The notes: generated by a model from the letters alone, not told the origin. 59,715 bases of DNA from Cellvibrionales bacterium (GCA_024639455.1 JAHEIH010000010.1:1-59715); one strand, 5' to 3'; shown: positions 16,897 to 25,907, counted from the first letter of the stretch. Numbers and translations: made by a program.

Positions 16897-18368
16897 TCCT
16901 TCTCCTTATTATTGGCCGCTGCGCGACCAGCAAACCGCCCACTCATCGTGGCATCACCCACCGATATGCCCGAGGCATAACCGTCGCCACGGCGCGGCAC
17001 ACCACAGGCTGTTCGCCCGGCTGCATATAAGCCCACTATAAGCTCACCGAGCGTGTTAACCACGTCTCCATCTGGCGACGTCTCAAGCCCACCGAGGGTA
17101 AAATAGGGCATATAAGCACCGTGCCCAGGTGTGCAATCAAGTGCTACCAATGGCGCCTGCAAGGGTTTTAACCAATCCGGCTGTTTGTGAAACATGGGAT
17201 CATGCCCCAGCGCGGCGTGTCGATTATAACTATGAAGCGTTTGTGCCACGGCGTCACGAGGCATTGGTAATGCATCGAGCAGTTCTTCTAGCGTCTCACC
17301 TGTGGCGACAACTGGCGCCCCAAGATAGGCGACCTTTTCATAGTCGCCGTAATCTTCAACACTGAGAATAAAATAGACGGGGCCTGGATCCTGGCGCAGT
17401 AAATAGCTGCCAACACGACCGTGGTAGGCATCTTCGTTGATGAATCGCTGGCCGTGGCAGTTAATTAATACCCCATAGGTCAATGACGCCGGTGGGTAAA
17501 ACGGCAAGCTAACAAAGCCCTCGTGCATATTAATTGCCGAGGCACCCACCGCCATGGCCATTTGAATACCACCCCCGTTATCACCGGGATTGCCAATCGG
17601 CATACTGCAACGCAATAATTCAGGGGCGTATTTTTCTAACATGGCTTTATTCATCGCAAATCCACCAGCACACAACACGACACCTCTCTCGGCGCGAATG
17701 CAGTGCTCCTCCATATCGCGACGAATTAGCAGACCAACCACACGCTGATGATCATCAATAATGAGACGAAGCGCTCTTGTTTCGAGGCTAACCTCAATAT
17801 CACGCTTAGCAATCGCCTCAGCCATTATCTTCATGAACATTGGGCCGCCGTTATCGCCCCATACCTGTAAATTGTGGCCGCGCGGCGCAGACGGAATGTG
17901 GTCGCGGTAAGGCCAAGCCTTCTCACTACCGGTGTATAACAAACCGTCATCGGTCGTCGCCATGACCGCACGCGCTTTTAGTTCGGAGTCTTTAAAGGGA
18001 ACGCCCTGGGCGACCAACCAAACGAAATGCTCGACAGCGTGTTCGCAGTAGCGACGCACTTTTTCAGCATCGGCTTGTGGCCCATTACTTGTGAGAAGAT
18101 AATCATACATCGCCTCTACACTATCGTCGTAGCCACAGGCCTTTTGCACGCGCGTCCCGCCACCGAGATAAATCTCCGCAGAACTGAGAGCTGTAGAACC
18201 CCCGGGTGCCGAAGCGGCATCGATGAGTAGGACTTTTGCGCCCGCATCGGAGGCCTCAATCGCTGCGCAGGCTCCCGCGCCACCAAAACCAACCACGATG
18301 ACATCAGTCGCACTATGCCAGGTGGCGACGTCATTTGTATGTAGAGGAGCAAATGTAGCTTTGGACAT
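16893..18368 (-). CDS. tesI: 3-ketosteroid delta4-(5alpha)-dehydrogenase, TesI type
   Basis: 491-aa FAD enzyme of the KstD/fumarate-reductase flavoprotein family. The FAD motif GFGGAGACAA is at residues 27-36. The segment EIYLGGGTRVQKACGYDD follows, which closely matches the delta4-(5alpha)-ketosteroid dehydrogenase of Rhodococcus jostii RHA1 rather than the SGGG-W-P form of delta1-dehydrogenases. The C-terminus holds GDGYASGISVGD with the Tyr and Ser implicated in that family. It introduces the 4,5 double bond into 5alpha-3-ketosteroids, returning them to the KstD/KshA pathway. It is divergent from the 5-alpha-reductase gene at 18530. Confidence 0.85.
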   Translation of the reverse strand: MSKATFAPLHTNDVATWHSATDVIVVGFGGAGACAAIEASDAGAKVLLIDAASAPGGSTALSSAEIYLGGGTRVQKACGYDDSVEAMYDYLLTSNGPQADAEKVRRYCEHAVEHFVWLVAQGVPFKDSELKARAVMATTDDGLLYTGSEKAWPYRDHIPSAPRGHNLQVWGDNGGPMFMKIMAEAIAKRDIEVSLETRALRLIIDDHQRVVGLLIRRDMEEHCIRAERGVVLCAGGFAMNKAMLEKYAPELLRCSMPIGNPGDNGGGIQMAMAVGASAINMHEGFVSLPFYPPASLTYGVLINCHGQRFINEDAYHGRVGSYLLRQDPGPVYFILSVEDYGDYEKVAYLGAPVVATGETLEELLDALPMPRDAVAQTLHSYNRHAALGHDPMFHKQPDWLKPLQAPLVALDCTPGHGAYMPYFTLGGLETSPDGDVVNTLGELIVGLYAAGRTACGVPRRGDGYASGISVGDATMSGRFAGRAAANNKEKE

Positions 18369-18420
18369 AGCGATTCCTTGTTATTGAGGACACATTAAGT
18401 GCCCTTTAAAAACAACGCAG

Positions 18421-18438
18421 CGTCCATTTGGACGATAG
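18421..18438. promoter_or_regulatory. CGTCCA-TT-TGGACG palindrome, candidate operator
   Basis: A perfect palindrome with 6-bp arms at 18421-18434 lies in the 160-bp gap between the divergent tesI-like and 5-alpha-reductase genes. The right arm extends into TGGACGATAG (18429-18438), an identical 10-mer of which occurs at 47142-47151 in another divergent steroid-gene promoter. Confidence 0.45.
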
Positions 18439-18474
18439 CTAAACGTTGCCGATTAGTCCGAATGGTGGATTTTC

Positions 18475-18489
18475 CCAAGGTCGCCTTGG
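18475..18489. promoter_or_regulatory. CCAAGG-TCG-CCTTGG palindrome, candidate operator
   Basis: A second perfect palindrome (6-bp arms, 3-bp centre) in the same divergent region, 41 bp upstream of the 5-alpha-reductase start. It is not followed by a T run, so it is more likely a protein-binding site than a terminator. Confidence 0.4.
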
Positions 18490-18529
18490 CTTAGGGTAAG
18501 CACATCGATAACAACAGGAGATGCCCACC

Positions 18530-19330
18530 ATGCAGTGGTATACCGGAAACACATTTTATGACTCGCTTTTAATCGCAGGTTTTGCCTACGTTGTGCTCAT
18601 TTTTGTGGGCAGTCTTTTTGGCACCGCGGCCTACGGCGGCCGTTTTGGCCAAGGCAAGCGTAACAAAGGCATTAAGTTGCACGCTAAAACAGGCTGGATC
18701 ATAATGGAGTTGCCGGGCATCATCGTATTCCCAGTGGTATTTTTCATGGGCAGCAACGCCGATCAAGCAGTCCCACTTTTCTTTTTGGCGATCTGGATGA
18801 TGCATTACACCAACCGCGCCCTGATTACCCCTTTGTTGATGCGCGTTCAGCCTGGCACGAGTTCATCGTTTGCGCTTAATGTGGTCATCGCAGGTTGGAT
18901 AACGCTCTTCCTCCACGGTTACTTCAATGCGGCATACATTTCAGAACTGGGCAGTCAGTACACCATCGAATGGTTCAGCGACCCACGCTTCCAAATTGGA
19001 CTCGCCATCTACGCCTTCGGGTTCATCTTAAACATTCACTCGGATTACATTTTGCGCAATTTACGCAGTAAAAATCCAAGCCCCGATGAGCCACGCTACA
19101 AAATTCCCTTCGGTGGTGGCTTCAGATTTGTCACCTGCCCACAGTATCTTGGCGAGATCCTCTCTTTCATTGGTTTTGCAGTGATGACGTGGAACCTTGG
19201 CGCTGTGTTTGTAATGGCGATGACGATTGGCAACTTGGTTCCCCGCGCGATTTATACCCACCGCTGGTTTCACAAGAATTTTGACAACTATCCAAAAGAA
19301 CGCAAAGCCGTCATACCCTTCGTGCTGTAG
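18530..19330 (+). CDS. Membrane 3-oxo-5-alpha-steroid 4-dehydrogenase (steroid 5-alpha-reductase)
   Basis: 266-aa integral membrane protein of the SRD5A family (C-terminal steroid_dh domain). Key elements align with human SRD5A2: an I-M-E-L-P turn with the Glu equivalent to E57 (E60 here), H92-Y93-x-N95-R96 equivalent to the HY-HR around Y91, and a C-terminal YKIPFGG with FLGEI-like YLGEI and YTHRWF-YPKERKAVIPF equivalent to the NADPH-binding end. It should reduce the 4,5 double bond of 3-keto-4-ene steroids with NADPH. The start at 18530 is chosen because AGGAG (18516-18520) abuts the earlier ATG at 18521. It is divergent from the enzyme that reverses its reaction. Confidence 0.88.
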   Translation: MQWYTGNTFYDSLLIAGFAYVVLIFVGSLFGTAAYGGRFGQGKRNKGIKLHAKTGWIIMELPGIIVFPVVFFMGSNADQAVPLFFLAIWMMHYTNRALITPLLMRVQPGTSSSFALNVVIAGWITLFLHGYFNAAYISELGSQYTIEWFSDPRFQIGLAIYAFGFILNIHSDYILRNLRSKNPSPDEPRYKIPFGGGFRFVTCPQYLGEILSFIGFAVMTWNLGAVFVMAMTIGNLVPRAIYTHRWFHKNFDNYPKERKAVIPFVL

Positions 19331-19342
19331 GTGATGGCCAAA

Positions 19343-19368
19343 AAAAAGAGAGCTGACGCTCTCTTTTT
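19343..19368. terminator. Bidirectional Rho-independent terminator
   Basis: An 11-bp A/T-flanked stem (19343-19353 with 19358-19368) around loop TGAC lies between the convergent 5-alpha-reductase (+) and NTF2-like (-) genes, with a T run in both directions. Confidence 0.85.
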
Positions 19369-19381
19369 TGTGTGGTCTTAT

Positions 19382-19849
19382 TTATACCAACCGCTTACCG
19401 ATTGGCTTACTGGTCAAGCGAATATCCTCGGCACGTGGATGAACTTCTTCCCACAACCGTGTATAACCTGTTTTAGCGATCCGCCATTGGCCCTCGACCT
19501 TGCGGTATTCGTCTTGGTACAAAGCACTGCCCATCGTGGTCACGTTGTACTTTAAATGAATAAATACATCGTTGAGATACCAAATACCCGTCGCATGGTC
19601 ACCGTCGACACTAATTTCGGGGTGATGTCCGTTGTGCATACCAAAGGAATCTCCCTTAAAGGCGCGGGTATAAAACGCCTCTAGCGCTGGCCAACCGTCT
19701 AATTCAAAATCGTAGTCGGCACCCTTAAAATGGGCATGAGCATCATCGCAGAACACTGTTTTAAGCCCTTCAATATCGGCGGTATCAAGAAACCGGAAAT
19801 AACGGGCCTTAAGTTGTTTAATCAGCTCAATAGCTTCGAGATCTAACAT
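19382..19849 (-). CDS. NTF2/SnoaL-fold protein downstream of kstD
   Basis: 155-aa SnoaL-like protein: IELIKQLKARYFRFLDTADIEGLKTVFCDDAHAHF at the N-terminus (helix and first strand), later HNGHHPEISVDGDHATGIWYLND and a closing TGYTRLWEEV. It begins 2 bp after the stop of the KstD-type gene, so it is surely co-transcribed with it. The same arrangement (ketosteroid dehydrogenase followed immediately by an NTF2-like gene) occurs at 16261. It lacks the KSI Asp in the EDPVGS context, so isomerase activity is not evident. Confidence 0.75.
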   Translation of the reverse strand: MLDLEAIELIKQLKARYFRFLDTADIEGLKTVFCDDAHAHFKGADYDFELDGWPALEAFYTRAFKGDSFGMHNGHHPEISVDGDHATGIWYLNDVFIHLKYNVTTMGSALYQDEYRKVEGQWRIAKTGYTRLWEEVHPRAEDIRLTSKPIGKRLV

Positions 19850-19851
19850 AA

Positions 19852-21564
19852 TTAATCCTGGTAATGATTGATGTGTTTGGCCGCTTGATAAGCCATAGTC
19901 ATCGCTGGGCCAAGTGTCGCACCTGGGCCGGGATAGGTCGGTAAAATTGCCGCCGAGCAGTTGCCCACCGCGTACAGGCCCTCGATGTTACCGCCGGCTT
20001 CACGCAGGACATTAGCGTTAGTATCGGTATCTAAACCACCCAGGGTACCGAAGTCGCCAGCTTCGATACGCATAGCATAGAAGGGTGCCTCCGCAATGGG
20101 CGCCAAGCAGGGGTTTGGCTTGATCGAGGGATCGGCGTAATAGCGATCGTACTCAGACTCACCACGATGGAAATCTTCATCCACCCCTGTTTTAGCAAAA
20201 GTGTTCATTTTTTCGACGGTTTTTTCTAGGCCGTCGGGGTCAATGCCCATTTGCTCAGCTAACTCGCGAATAGTGTTAGCCTTGGCGACAAAGCCTTCTT
20301 CGAACCACTTCTTAGGAATGGTCCAATCGGGCTTCATCGATTCCGTCATGAGCGGGCCAGTGATGTAGTTACGACGGAATTGGGCATCGAACACGTGGTA
20401 GGCCGGTGCGCAGGGATTGTCGTCACTGTGCGCCTTAAAGAGCTCTTTCTGGAATGCCATATAGTTTTGCGACTCGTTCGCAAAGCGCTCACCACTCTTG
20501 TTTACCACGCAAGAGCCAGGGAAGGATTTCTCCATGATACTTAAACGCGGTGCCTCTTCATCGGGCACACACAACGTTGTCGTCCACCAGGCATTTTCCA
20601 TGAGACGTGTTTTAGCACCCAGCGCCTGCCCGGCTAATAAGGGATCGCCGGTATTGTGAACACAGCCAGCACTCCATTCGGTATTAGTGGGCTGCGGCAG
20701 GTATTTTTCTCGCAATTGTTGGTTTTTCTCAAAGCCCCCAGCAGCCAACACCACCGCTTTGCGCGCATGAATGCGTTGAACGGTGCCGTTAAATGTCACT
20801 TCTGCACCAACCACTTTGCCGTCTTCAACGATGAGTTGAGTCATGGCGGTGTTAAATTGAATGGGAATATTACGATCAAGCACTGAGGCATACAGGCGGC
20901 CTACACCCGCCGAACCACAACAGAGGCGACGTGAAATTTTAGTTCGCAAACGCCATGGAATATCACTGATATATTCCCAGATCATTTTACCCAGTAGCTT
21001 CTTCCAACCGGGTAATTGCACCATTAATACATGCGCCTCCACTTGGGTAAAATGAATGACACCAAACATACGCATCATGAAGTGGGTGTACGTCAGATTT
21101 TTGTAGTTAGCACCTAAATCGGACGCCATAAAAGGCGCCGGTTCCAAAGAGCGGTGGCCAGCGCGGGCACCCGGCAAATTGGTGTAGTAATCGGGATAAT
21201 GCTCAAGCGACTCATAACGCACACGGGTACGATCGTGCAAGAACTGTAGCATTTTGGGGCCGTTCACAAGGTAGGCATCAACCAAATCTTCGGGAACATC
21301 TTCACCCGCCAACGTCTGACGCAGGTATTCACGTGCATCTTCATAGGAATCCTCAGCACCACACGCCTTGGCATAGTGATTATTAGGAATCCATATACCT
21401 CCACCAGACGTCGAGCTAGTACCGCCGACCTTGTTTGACTTTTCGATAATGAGCACGTCTTTACTGCCCATCTCGTAGTTACAGATCGCCGATGTGAGGC
21501 CACCATTACCGGTGCCCACGACCAATACATCTACTTCGCGATCCCAATTATTGTTGTTTTCCAT
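19852..21564 (-). CDS. kstD: 3-ketosteroid delta1-dehydrogenase family flavoprotein
   Basis: 570-aa FAD-dependent dehydrogenase. It has GTGNGGLTSA at residues 17-26, the KstD signature TSGGGIWIPNN near 52-62, and a C-terminal YPGPGATLGPAM, which holds the Tyr and Gly that contact the 3-keto group in KstD enzymes. KstD introduces the 1,2 double bond in ring A, which together with 9alpha-hydroxylation opens ring B. The ATG at 21564 has GAGGAT 8 bases ahead; the longer frame to 21618 overlaps the preceding thiolase gene. A related substrate such as a side-chain-bearing ketosteroid is possible. Confidence 0.85.
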   Translation of the reverse strand: MENNNNWDREVDVLVVGTGNGGLTSAICNYEMGSKDVLIIEKSNKVGGTSSTSGGGIWIPNNHYAKACGAEDSYEDAREYLRQTLAGEDVPEDLVDAYLVNGPKMLQFLHDRTRVRYESLEHYPDYYTNLPGARAGHRSLEPAPFMASDLGANYKNLTYTHFMMRMFGVIHFTQVEAHVLMVQLPGWKKLLGKMIWEYISDIPWRLRTKISRRLCCGSAGVGRLYASVLDRNIPIQFNTAMTQLIVEDGKVVGAEVTFNGTVQRIHARKAVVLAAGGFEKNQQLREKYLPQPTNTEWSAGCVHNTGDPLLAGQALGAKTRLMENAWWTTTLCVPDEEAPRLSIMEKSFPGSCVVNKSGERFANESQNYMAFQKELFKAHSDDNPCAPAYHVFDAQFRRNYITGPLMTESMKPDWTIPKKWFEEGFVAKANTIRELAEQMGIDPDGLEKTVEKMNTFAKTGVDEDFHRGESEYDRYYADPSIKPNPCLAPIAEAPFYAMRIEAGDFGTLGGLDTDTNANVLREAGGNIEGLYAVGNCSAAILPTYPGPGATLGPAMTMAYQAAKHINHYQD

Positions 21565-21580
21565 CGCTTTTATCCTCGTA

Positions 21581-22783
21581 TTAACAAACTTCAAATAATC
21601 CAGCGGCACCCATACCACCGCCTACACACATGGTGATGACGACATAACGACCACCGCGGCGCTTAGCTTCTAACAAGGCGTGACCCACCATACGTGCGCC
21701 GCTCATACCAAACGGGTGTCCAATTGAAATAGCACCACCGTTGACGTTTAATTTGGCGGGATCAATCCCTAAGGTTTTCTGGCAATACAGGACTTGGCAA
21801 GCGAAGGCTTCATTCAACTCCCACACATCGATGTCATTGACGGTCAACCCATGTTTGGCCAGCAGCTTAGGCACCGCGAACACAGGCCCTATGCCCATTT
21901 CATCGGCGCCGCAACCGGCCACAGCTAAACCGCGATAGATACCGAGCGGCTGCAAACCTTCGCGCGCGGCGGTAGCATCATCCATCAACATCACCGCCGA
22001 AGCGCCGTCAGACAATTGCGAGGCATTACCCGCGGTAATGAACTGGCCTGCACCGCTGAATTGCCCTTCGGTCATCACCGGCGCTAATGCCGCCAAGCTC
22101 TCGTAGGTCGTGCTGGGGCGATTACCTTCGTCTTGCGATAAAGTAACCTCATGATGACTTACCGTCTTGGTCTCCTTATCAAACACCTCTTTAACGGTAG
22201 TCATAGGCACGATTTCGTCATCAAACAATCCTGCCTGTTGTGCAGCCGCCGTACGCTGCTGACTTTGTAGTGAATAACGATCTTGCTCTTCGCGGCTAAT
22301 ACCGTAGCGGGAAGAGACTATTTCTGCGGTCTCGATCATGCTGATATAAGCCCTTGGCGACATCTCTAGCACCGTTTTGGAGACGTTGCGGTAGGTATTT
22401 TTGTGTTTATTTTGCACCAGAGAAATCGATTCCAACCCGCCACCGATCGCAATATCCATTTCCCCGCACATAATCGATTTGGCGGCGGTTGCAATGGTCA
22501 TTAAGCCTGAAGAGCACTGTCGGTCCATGGTCATGCCCGCCACGCTTTCGGGGAGGCCGCCGGCAATGGCACACAAGCGGCCAAGGTTGTAGGCCTGGGT
22601 ACCCTGTTGGGCGGCAGCGCCCATAAATACGTCCTCTACACGCGCTGGATCAAGACCCGTGCGCTGCATCAATGCCTGCACCACATGGCCGCCCATCGCG
22701 GGAGCCTCGGTGTTGTTAAAGGCACCACGGAAGGCTTTACCAATGGGGGTACGTGCCGTCGCGACAATGACCGCGTCTCTCAT
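21581..22783 (-). CDS. Thiolase (acetyl-CoA C-acyltransferase)
   Basis: 400-aa thiolase. The nucleophile is C90 in MDRQCSSG, with NEAF, the GHPFGMSGAR His motif and C-terminal CVGGGMGAAG completing the active site. It cleaves a beta-ketoacyl-CoA with CoA. It does not match FadA5 or FadA6 of mycobacteria as well as the thiolase at 26818 matches FadA6. It could therefore act in side-chain removal or a late ring C/D step. It is encoded between ipdF and kstD in the minus-strand run, with short gaps. Confidence 0.88.
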   Translation of the reverse strand: MRDAVIVATARTPIGKAFRGAFNNTEAPAMGGHVVQALMQRTGLDPARVEDVFMGAAAQQGTQAYNLGRLCAIAGGLPESVAGMTMDRQCSSGLMTIATAAKSIMCGEMDIAIGGGLESISLVQNKHKNTYRNVSKTVLEMSPRAYISMIETAEIVSSRYGISREEQDRYSLQSQQRTAAAQQAGLFDDEIVPMTTVKEVFDKETKTVSHHEVTLSQDEGNRPSTTYESLAALAPVMTEGQFSGAGQFITAGNASQLSDGASAVMLMDDATAAREGLQPLGIYRGLAVAGCGADEMGIGPVFAVPKLLAKHGLTVNDIDVWELNEAFACQVLYCQKTLGIDPAKLNVNGGAISIGHPFGMSGARMVGHALLEAKRRGGRYVVITMCVGGGMGAAGLFEVC

Positions 22784-22792
22784 AATCTTCTC

Positions 22793-23581
22793 CTAAGCGT
22801 GTTGGCTCGACACGGAAACGACTTCTCCGGTCATGTAACTGGCATAATCAGAGGCGAGGAAGACCATCACATTGGCCACTTCCCACACCTCCGCGGGGCG
22901 GCCAAAAGCTTCTTTAGCCGCGAGTTGTTCTAATAATTCTGGGGGCGTGGTTTTACGCAAAAAATCGTGCATCGCAATACTTGGCGATACAGCATTGATA
23001 CGAATACCGTAGGGAGCTGCTTCCATTGCTGAACAGCGCGTTAAGGCCATCACACCGGCCTTGGCAGCCGCGTAATGGCATTGTTCAATCTGGGCGCGCC
23101 AACCCAATACCGAGGCGTTGTTTACAATGACACCTGTTTTACGCGGTTGCATCACGCGCAACATGGCTCGCGTCATGCGCATGGTGCCCGTTAGGGTGAC
23201 ATCGATCACACGGTGCCACTCGCTGTCTTCCATATCGACCAAAAGCTTGGTGCCCCCTAAGCCGGCGTTGTTGATAAGTACATCGACCCCACCAGTGACG
23301 TCTTCTGCCCAGTTAACCATGGCCTGTACGTCGTCTTCTTGTGTCACATTAGCCACTTTGCCTTTAACCAGGCAGGATGGATTCAACGCCGCGAGTGTTT
23401 CCACCGCCTTTGCCAAGCGGCCTTCGTGGATATCGCTAATTAGTACCATCGCGGCGCCTTCTTCGACGCATCGTTGGGCGGCTGAAAAACCGATACCGGC
23501 GCCCGCCGCCGCGGTGATAAGGATATTTTTACCGGCCAATAATTGGTGGCCGCCGACATAGTCGGGCGCAGCTGGAATCAT
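22793..23581 (-). CDS. ipdF: IpdF-like SDR of HIP-CoA degradation
   Basis: 262-aa SDR with an N-terminal extension (DYVGGHQLLAGK) and a glycine-rich TAAAGAGIG motif. The active site is Y170-x3-K174. The stretch VIVNNASVLGWRAQ and the terminal GEVVSVSSQHA closely match mycobacterial Rv3559c (IpdF), which oxidises the 5-hydroxyl of the HIP-CoA intermediate. Its ATG overlaps the stop of the fadE30-like gene (ATGA, 23578-23581), the same gene neighbour as in mycobacteria. The assignment is by recalled similarity. Confidence 0.82.
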   Translation of the reverse strand: MIPAAPDYVGGHQLLAGKNILITAAAGAGIGFSAAQRCVEEGAAMVLISDIHEGRLAKAVETLAALNPSCLVKGKVANVTQEDDVQAMVNWAEDVTGGVDVLINNAGLGGTKLLVDMEDSEWHRVIDVTLTGTMRMTRAMLRVMQPRKTGVIVNNASVLGWRAQIEQCHYAAAKAGVMALTRCSAMEAAPYGIRINAVSPSIAMHDFLRKTTPPELLEQLAAKEAFGRPAEVWEVANVMVFLASDYASYMTGEVVSVSSQHA

Positions 23582-24771
23582 GATTGACCTCGTGGCTCAC
23601 GTGGCAAGCCCAGCGCGCGTTCAGCGATGAGGTTGCGTTGAATTTGATTGGTGCCGCCATAAATGGTGTCGGCACGTGTGAATAAGAACATCGACTGCAA
23701 ACGGTTTAACTCATAGGGCGCAGCCTCAAGGATCTCGGCTTGCTCTCCCATCACATCCATGGCCAATTTACCGAGATTGCGATGCCAGCTAGACCAATAC
23801 AGTTTATAAATCATGGCTTCGCGATTTAGCTGGCTTCCCTCGGCACCGGAAAGCATACGCATGGAGTTATAGCGCATAGTCTTTAATCCCATATGCGCTT
23901 CAGCAATACGCTGGCGAATACTCGGGTCTTGTGATGTACCATTCGTTTTAGCCACACGTATGATCTCGTCCAGCTCATTTTGGAATAGCATTTGCTGACC
24001 GAGTGTTGACACTCCGCGCTCGTATCCGAGCAAGGCCATCGCCACCGCCCAACCTTGACCTGGCGCACCTAAAATATCGTCAGCAGCGCATACTGCATCG
24101 TCAAAGAAAACCTCATTGAATTCTGCGGTACCTGTGAGTTGTTCAATGGGGCGGATAGTAACGCCAAGTTGATCCATGGCCACCATGAAGAAGCCCAACC
24201 CCTTGTGGCCCACTTGGTTAGGATCCGTTCGCGCCACGACAAAGCAGTAATGTGATTCATGCGCCAGTGAGGTCCAAACTTTTTGACCATTGATGCGCCA
24301 CTGCTGGGTCGCTTCATCAAATACCGCACGGGTTTTGACATTGCCTAAATCGGAGCCTGCTCCCGGCTCTGAATACCCTTGGCACCAATACTCACGGCCG
24401 GCACGGATGCCTGGCAAATATTTCGCTTGCTGCTCGGGTGTACCAAATTCAATTAACGTTGGCCCCATTAAGGTTTCACCGATGTGTCCCACGCGTCCAG
24501 GCCCACCGGCACGGGCGTACTCCTCATTGAAGATTACTTGCTGTTCAATTGTTGCCTGCTTTCCACCAAAGGCTTCCGGCCATGCAATACAGGTCCACCC
24601 CCCTTCAGCCAAGCGTTGTTCCCACCGTTTGCGCTCTTCCACGAATACATGTTCATCGCCAGGGCCACCACGGAATCGAATATGCTCGAACTCACCGGTC
24701 AAATTGTCCTGTAACCACTGGGCAACTTCGACGCGAAAGGCTTCATCGGCAGCACTAAAACTTAATTTCAT
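23578..24771 (-). CDS. fadE30: Acyl-CoA dehydrogenase, FadE30-like
   Basis: 397-aa FAD acyl-CoA dehydrogenase. Diagnostic stretches are FRGGPGDEHVFVEER near the N-terminus, CQGYSEPGAGSDL, NGQKVWTSLAHESHYCFV and DTIYGGTNQIQRN at the C-terminus. They match mycobacterial FadE30, which desaturates the propionate side chain of HIP-CoA. It is translationally coupled to ipdF downstream and begins 3 bp inside the end of the 24768 gene. The CHHG-like catalytic base cannot be placed with certainty by eye. Confidence 0.83.
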   Translation of the reverse strand: MKLSFSAADEAFRVEVAQWLQDNLTGEFEHIRFRGGPGDEHVFVEERKRWEQRLAEGGWTCIAWPEAFGGKQATIEQQVIFNEEYARAGGPGRVGHIGETLMGPTLIEFGTPEQQAKYLPGIRAGREYWCQGYSEPGAGSDLGNVKTRAVFDEATQQWRINGQKVWTSLAHESHYCFVVARTDPNQVGHKGLGFFMVAMDQLGVTIRPIEQLTGTAEFNEVFFDDAVCAADDILGAPGQGWAVAMALLGYERGVSTLGQQMLFQNELDEIIRVAKTNGTSQDPSIRQRIAEAHMGLKTMRYNSMRMLSGAEGSQLNREAMIYKLYWSSWHRNLGKLAMDVMGEQAEILEAAPYELNRLQSMFLFTRADTIYGGTNQIQRNLIAERALGLPREPRGQS

Positions 24772-25907
24772 GCGACGTCCCCCTCTAATAGCATCGACGC
24801 CAAGCGTTCACGATGCCAATGCGGCAGTCCCAAATAAGCTTCAAGGGCACGTGCACGTTTGAAGTACAACTGAATATCATATTCTGACGTGATTCCCACG
24901 CCGCCATGTAATTGGATCCCCACGCCCGCCGCAAAGAAAGCTGCTTCACTGGCATAGGCGTTGGCAATAGACGCCGCTTCTTGCAGCGCCGCCATCGATG
25001 CATGGTTCGCGAGATACTCATCGGCAATACAAGCGGCGTAATACAGCGATGAACGCGAAGATTCCAGCTTTAGCATCACATCCGCACACTTGTGTTTCAC
25101 CGCCTGAAAAGAAGCAATGGTTCGCCCAAACTGCACCCGCTCTTGAATATAGCCAACACTGCTGTCGAGAGCCTGTTGGGCTACGCCCACCATGTCAGCA
25201 GCTGCACCTATTCGAGCCAGCTCAAGACAGGCAGCAAGAATACGTTCTGCAAGCTCGCCCTCACACAACCGATGTGCAGCCTCCAAGGGCAATTGGTTAA
25301 ACTGAATTCCGCCCAAACGCCGCGTTTGATCCATCGTCGTCAGCGCGCGCCGTTTTACCTGTGGGCACGCAGGGGATACCAGCAGCAGCACTAATGCGTC
25401 GTTTTCCCGGGCGGCCACAACTAACCATTCCGCGCTATCACCGTTGACGACATGACTGGCTATACCTTCCAGTGCACCCGACTTAATACATGGTAATTGT
25501 GCGCTGTCATCCCAGCGACCTGCAGAGTCTGTGTGAACCAGTGTTGCCGTTTGCCCTGCTAAAATAGCTTCGATCGCGGTCTGTTTTGCCGGTGAGACAG
25601 GGCATTGCTTTAACGCGGACAAAGCTAGACAGGCCGTACCAAAGAAAGGAGAACACAGTAACTTACGCCCAGCTTGCTCTAATAGAGCGACGAGCTCCAC
25701 ATAGCCTAAACCAAGGCCACCAGCCTCCTCATCAATAGTAAGTGCCTGCCAACACAGCTCTTGCGTTATCCGCTGCCACGTTTCTTCATCGTAGCCCTTG
25801 TCGGATAACATCGCCGCTCGGACAGCCTCGCTAGTTGAGACTTCATCGACAAAGCTTGCCGCCATGTCTTGTATCATTAGCTGTTCTTCGGTAAAGCGAA
25901 ACTCCAT
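24768..25907 (-). CDS. Acyl-CoA dehydrogenase subunit, FadE32/FadE33-like
   Basis: 379-aa acyl-CoA dehydrogenase fold (EFRFTEEQLMIQDMAASF start, LGLGYVELVALLEQAG, a C-terminal QLHGGVGITSEYDIQLYFKRA). This style is typical of the partner subunits of the alpha2beta2 dehydrogenases used in actinobacterial steroid degradation. The ATG at 25907 is preferred to the upstream codon at 25967 because it leaves a 10-bp gap after the SDR stop and has AGGGA ahead. Its partner may be the FadE31-like or FadE30-like protein nearby. Confidence 0.78.
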   Translation of the reverse strand: MEFRFTEEQLMIQDMAASFVDEVSTSEAVRAAMLSDKGYDEETWQRITQELCWQALTIDEEAGGLGLGYVELVALLEQAGRKLLCSPFFGTACLALSALKQCPVSPAKQTAIEAILAGQTATLVHTDSAGRWDDSAQLPCIKSGALEGIASHVVNGDSAEWLVVAARENDALVLLLVSPACPQVKRRALTTMDQTRRLGGIQFNQLPLEAAHRLCEGELAERILAACLELARIGAAADMVGVAQQALDSSVGYIQERVQFGRTIASFQAVKHKCADVMLKLESSRSSLYYAACIADEYLANHASMAALQEAASIANAYASEAAFFAAGVGIQLHGGVGITSEYDIQLYFKRARALEAYLGLPHWHRERLASMLLEGDVA

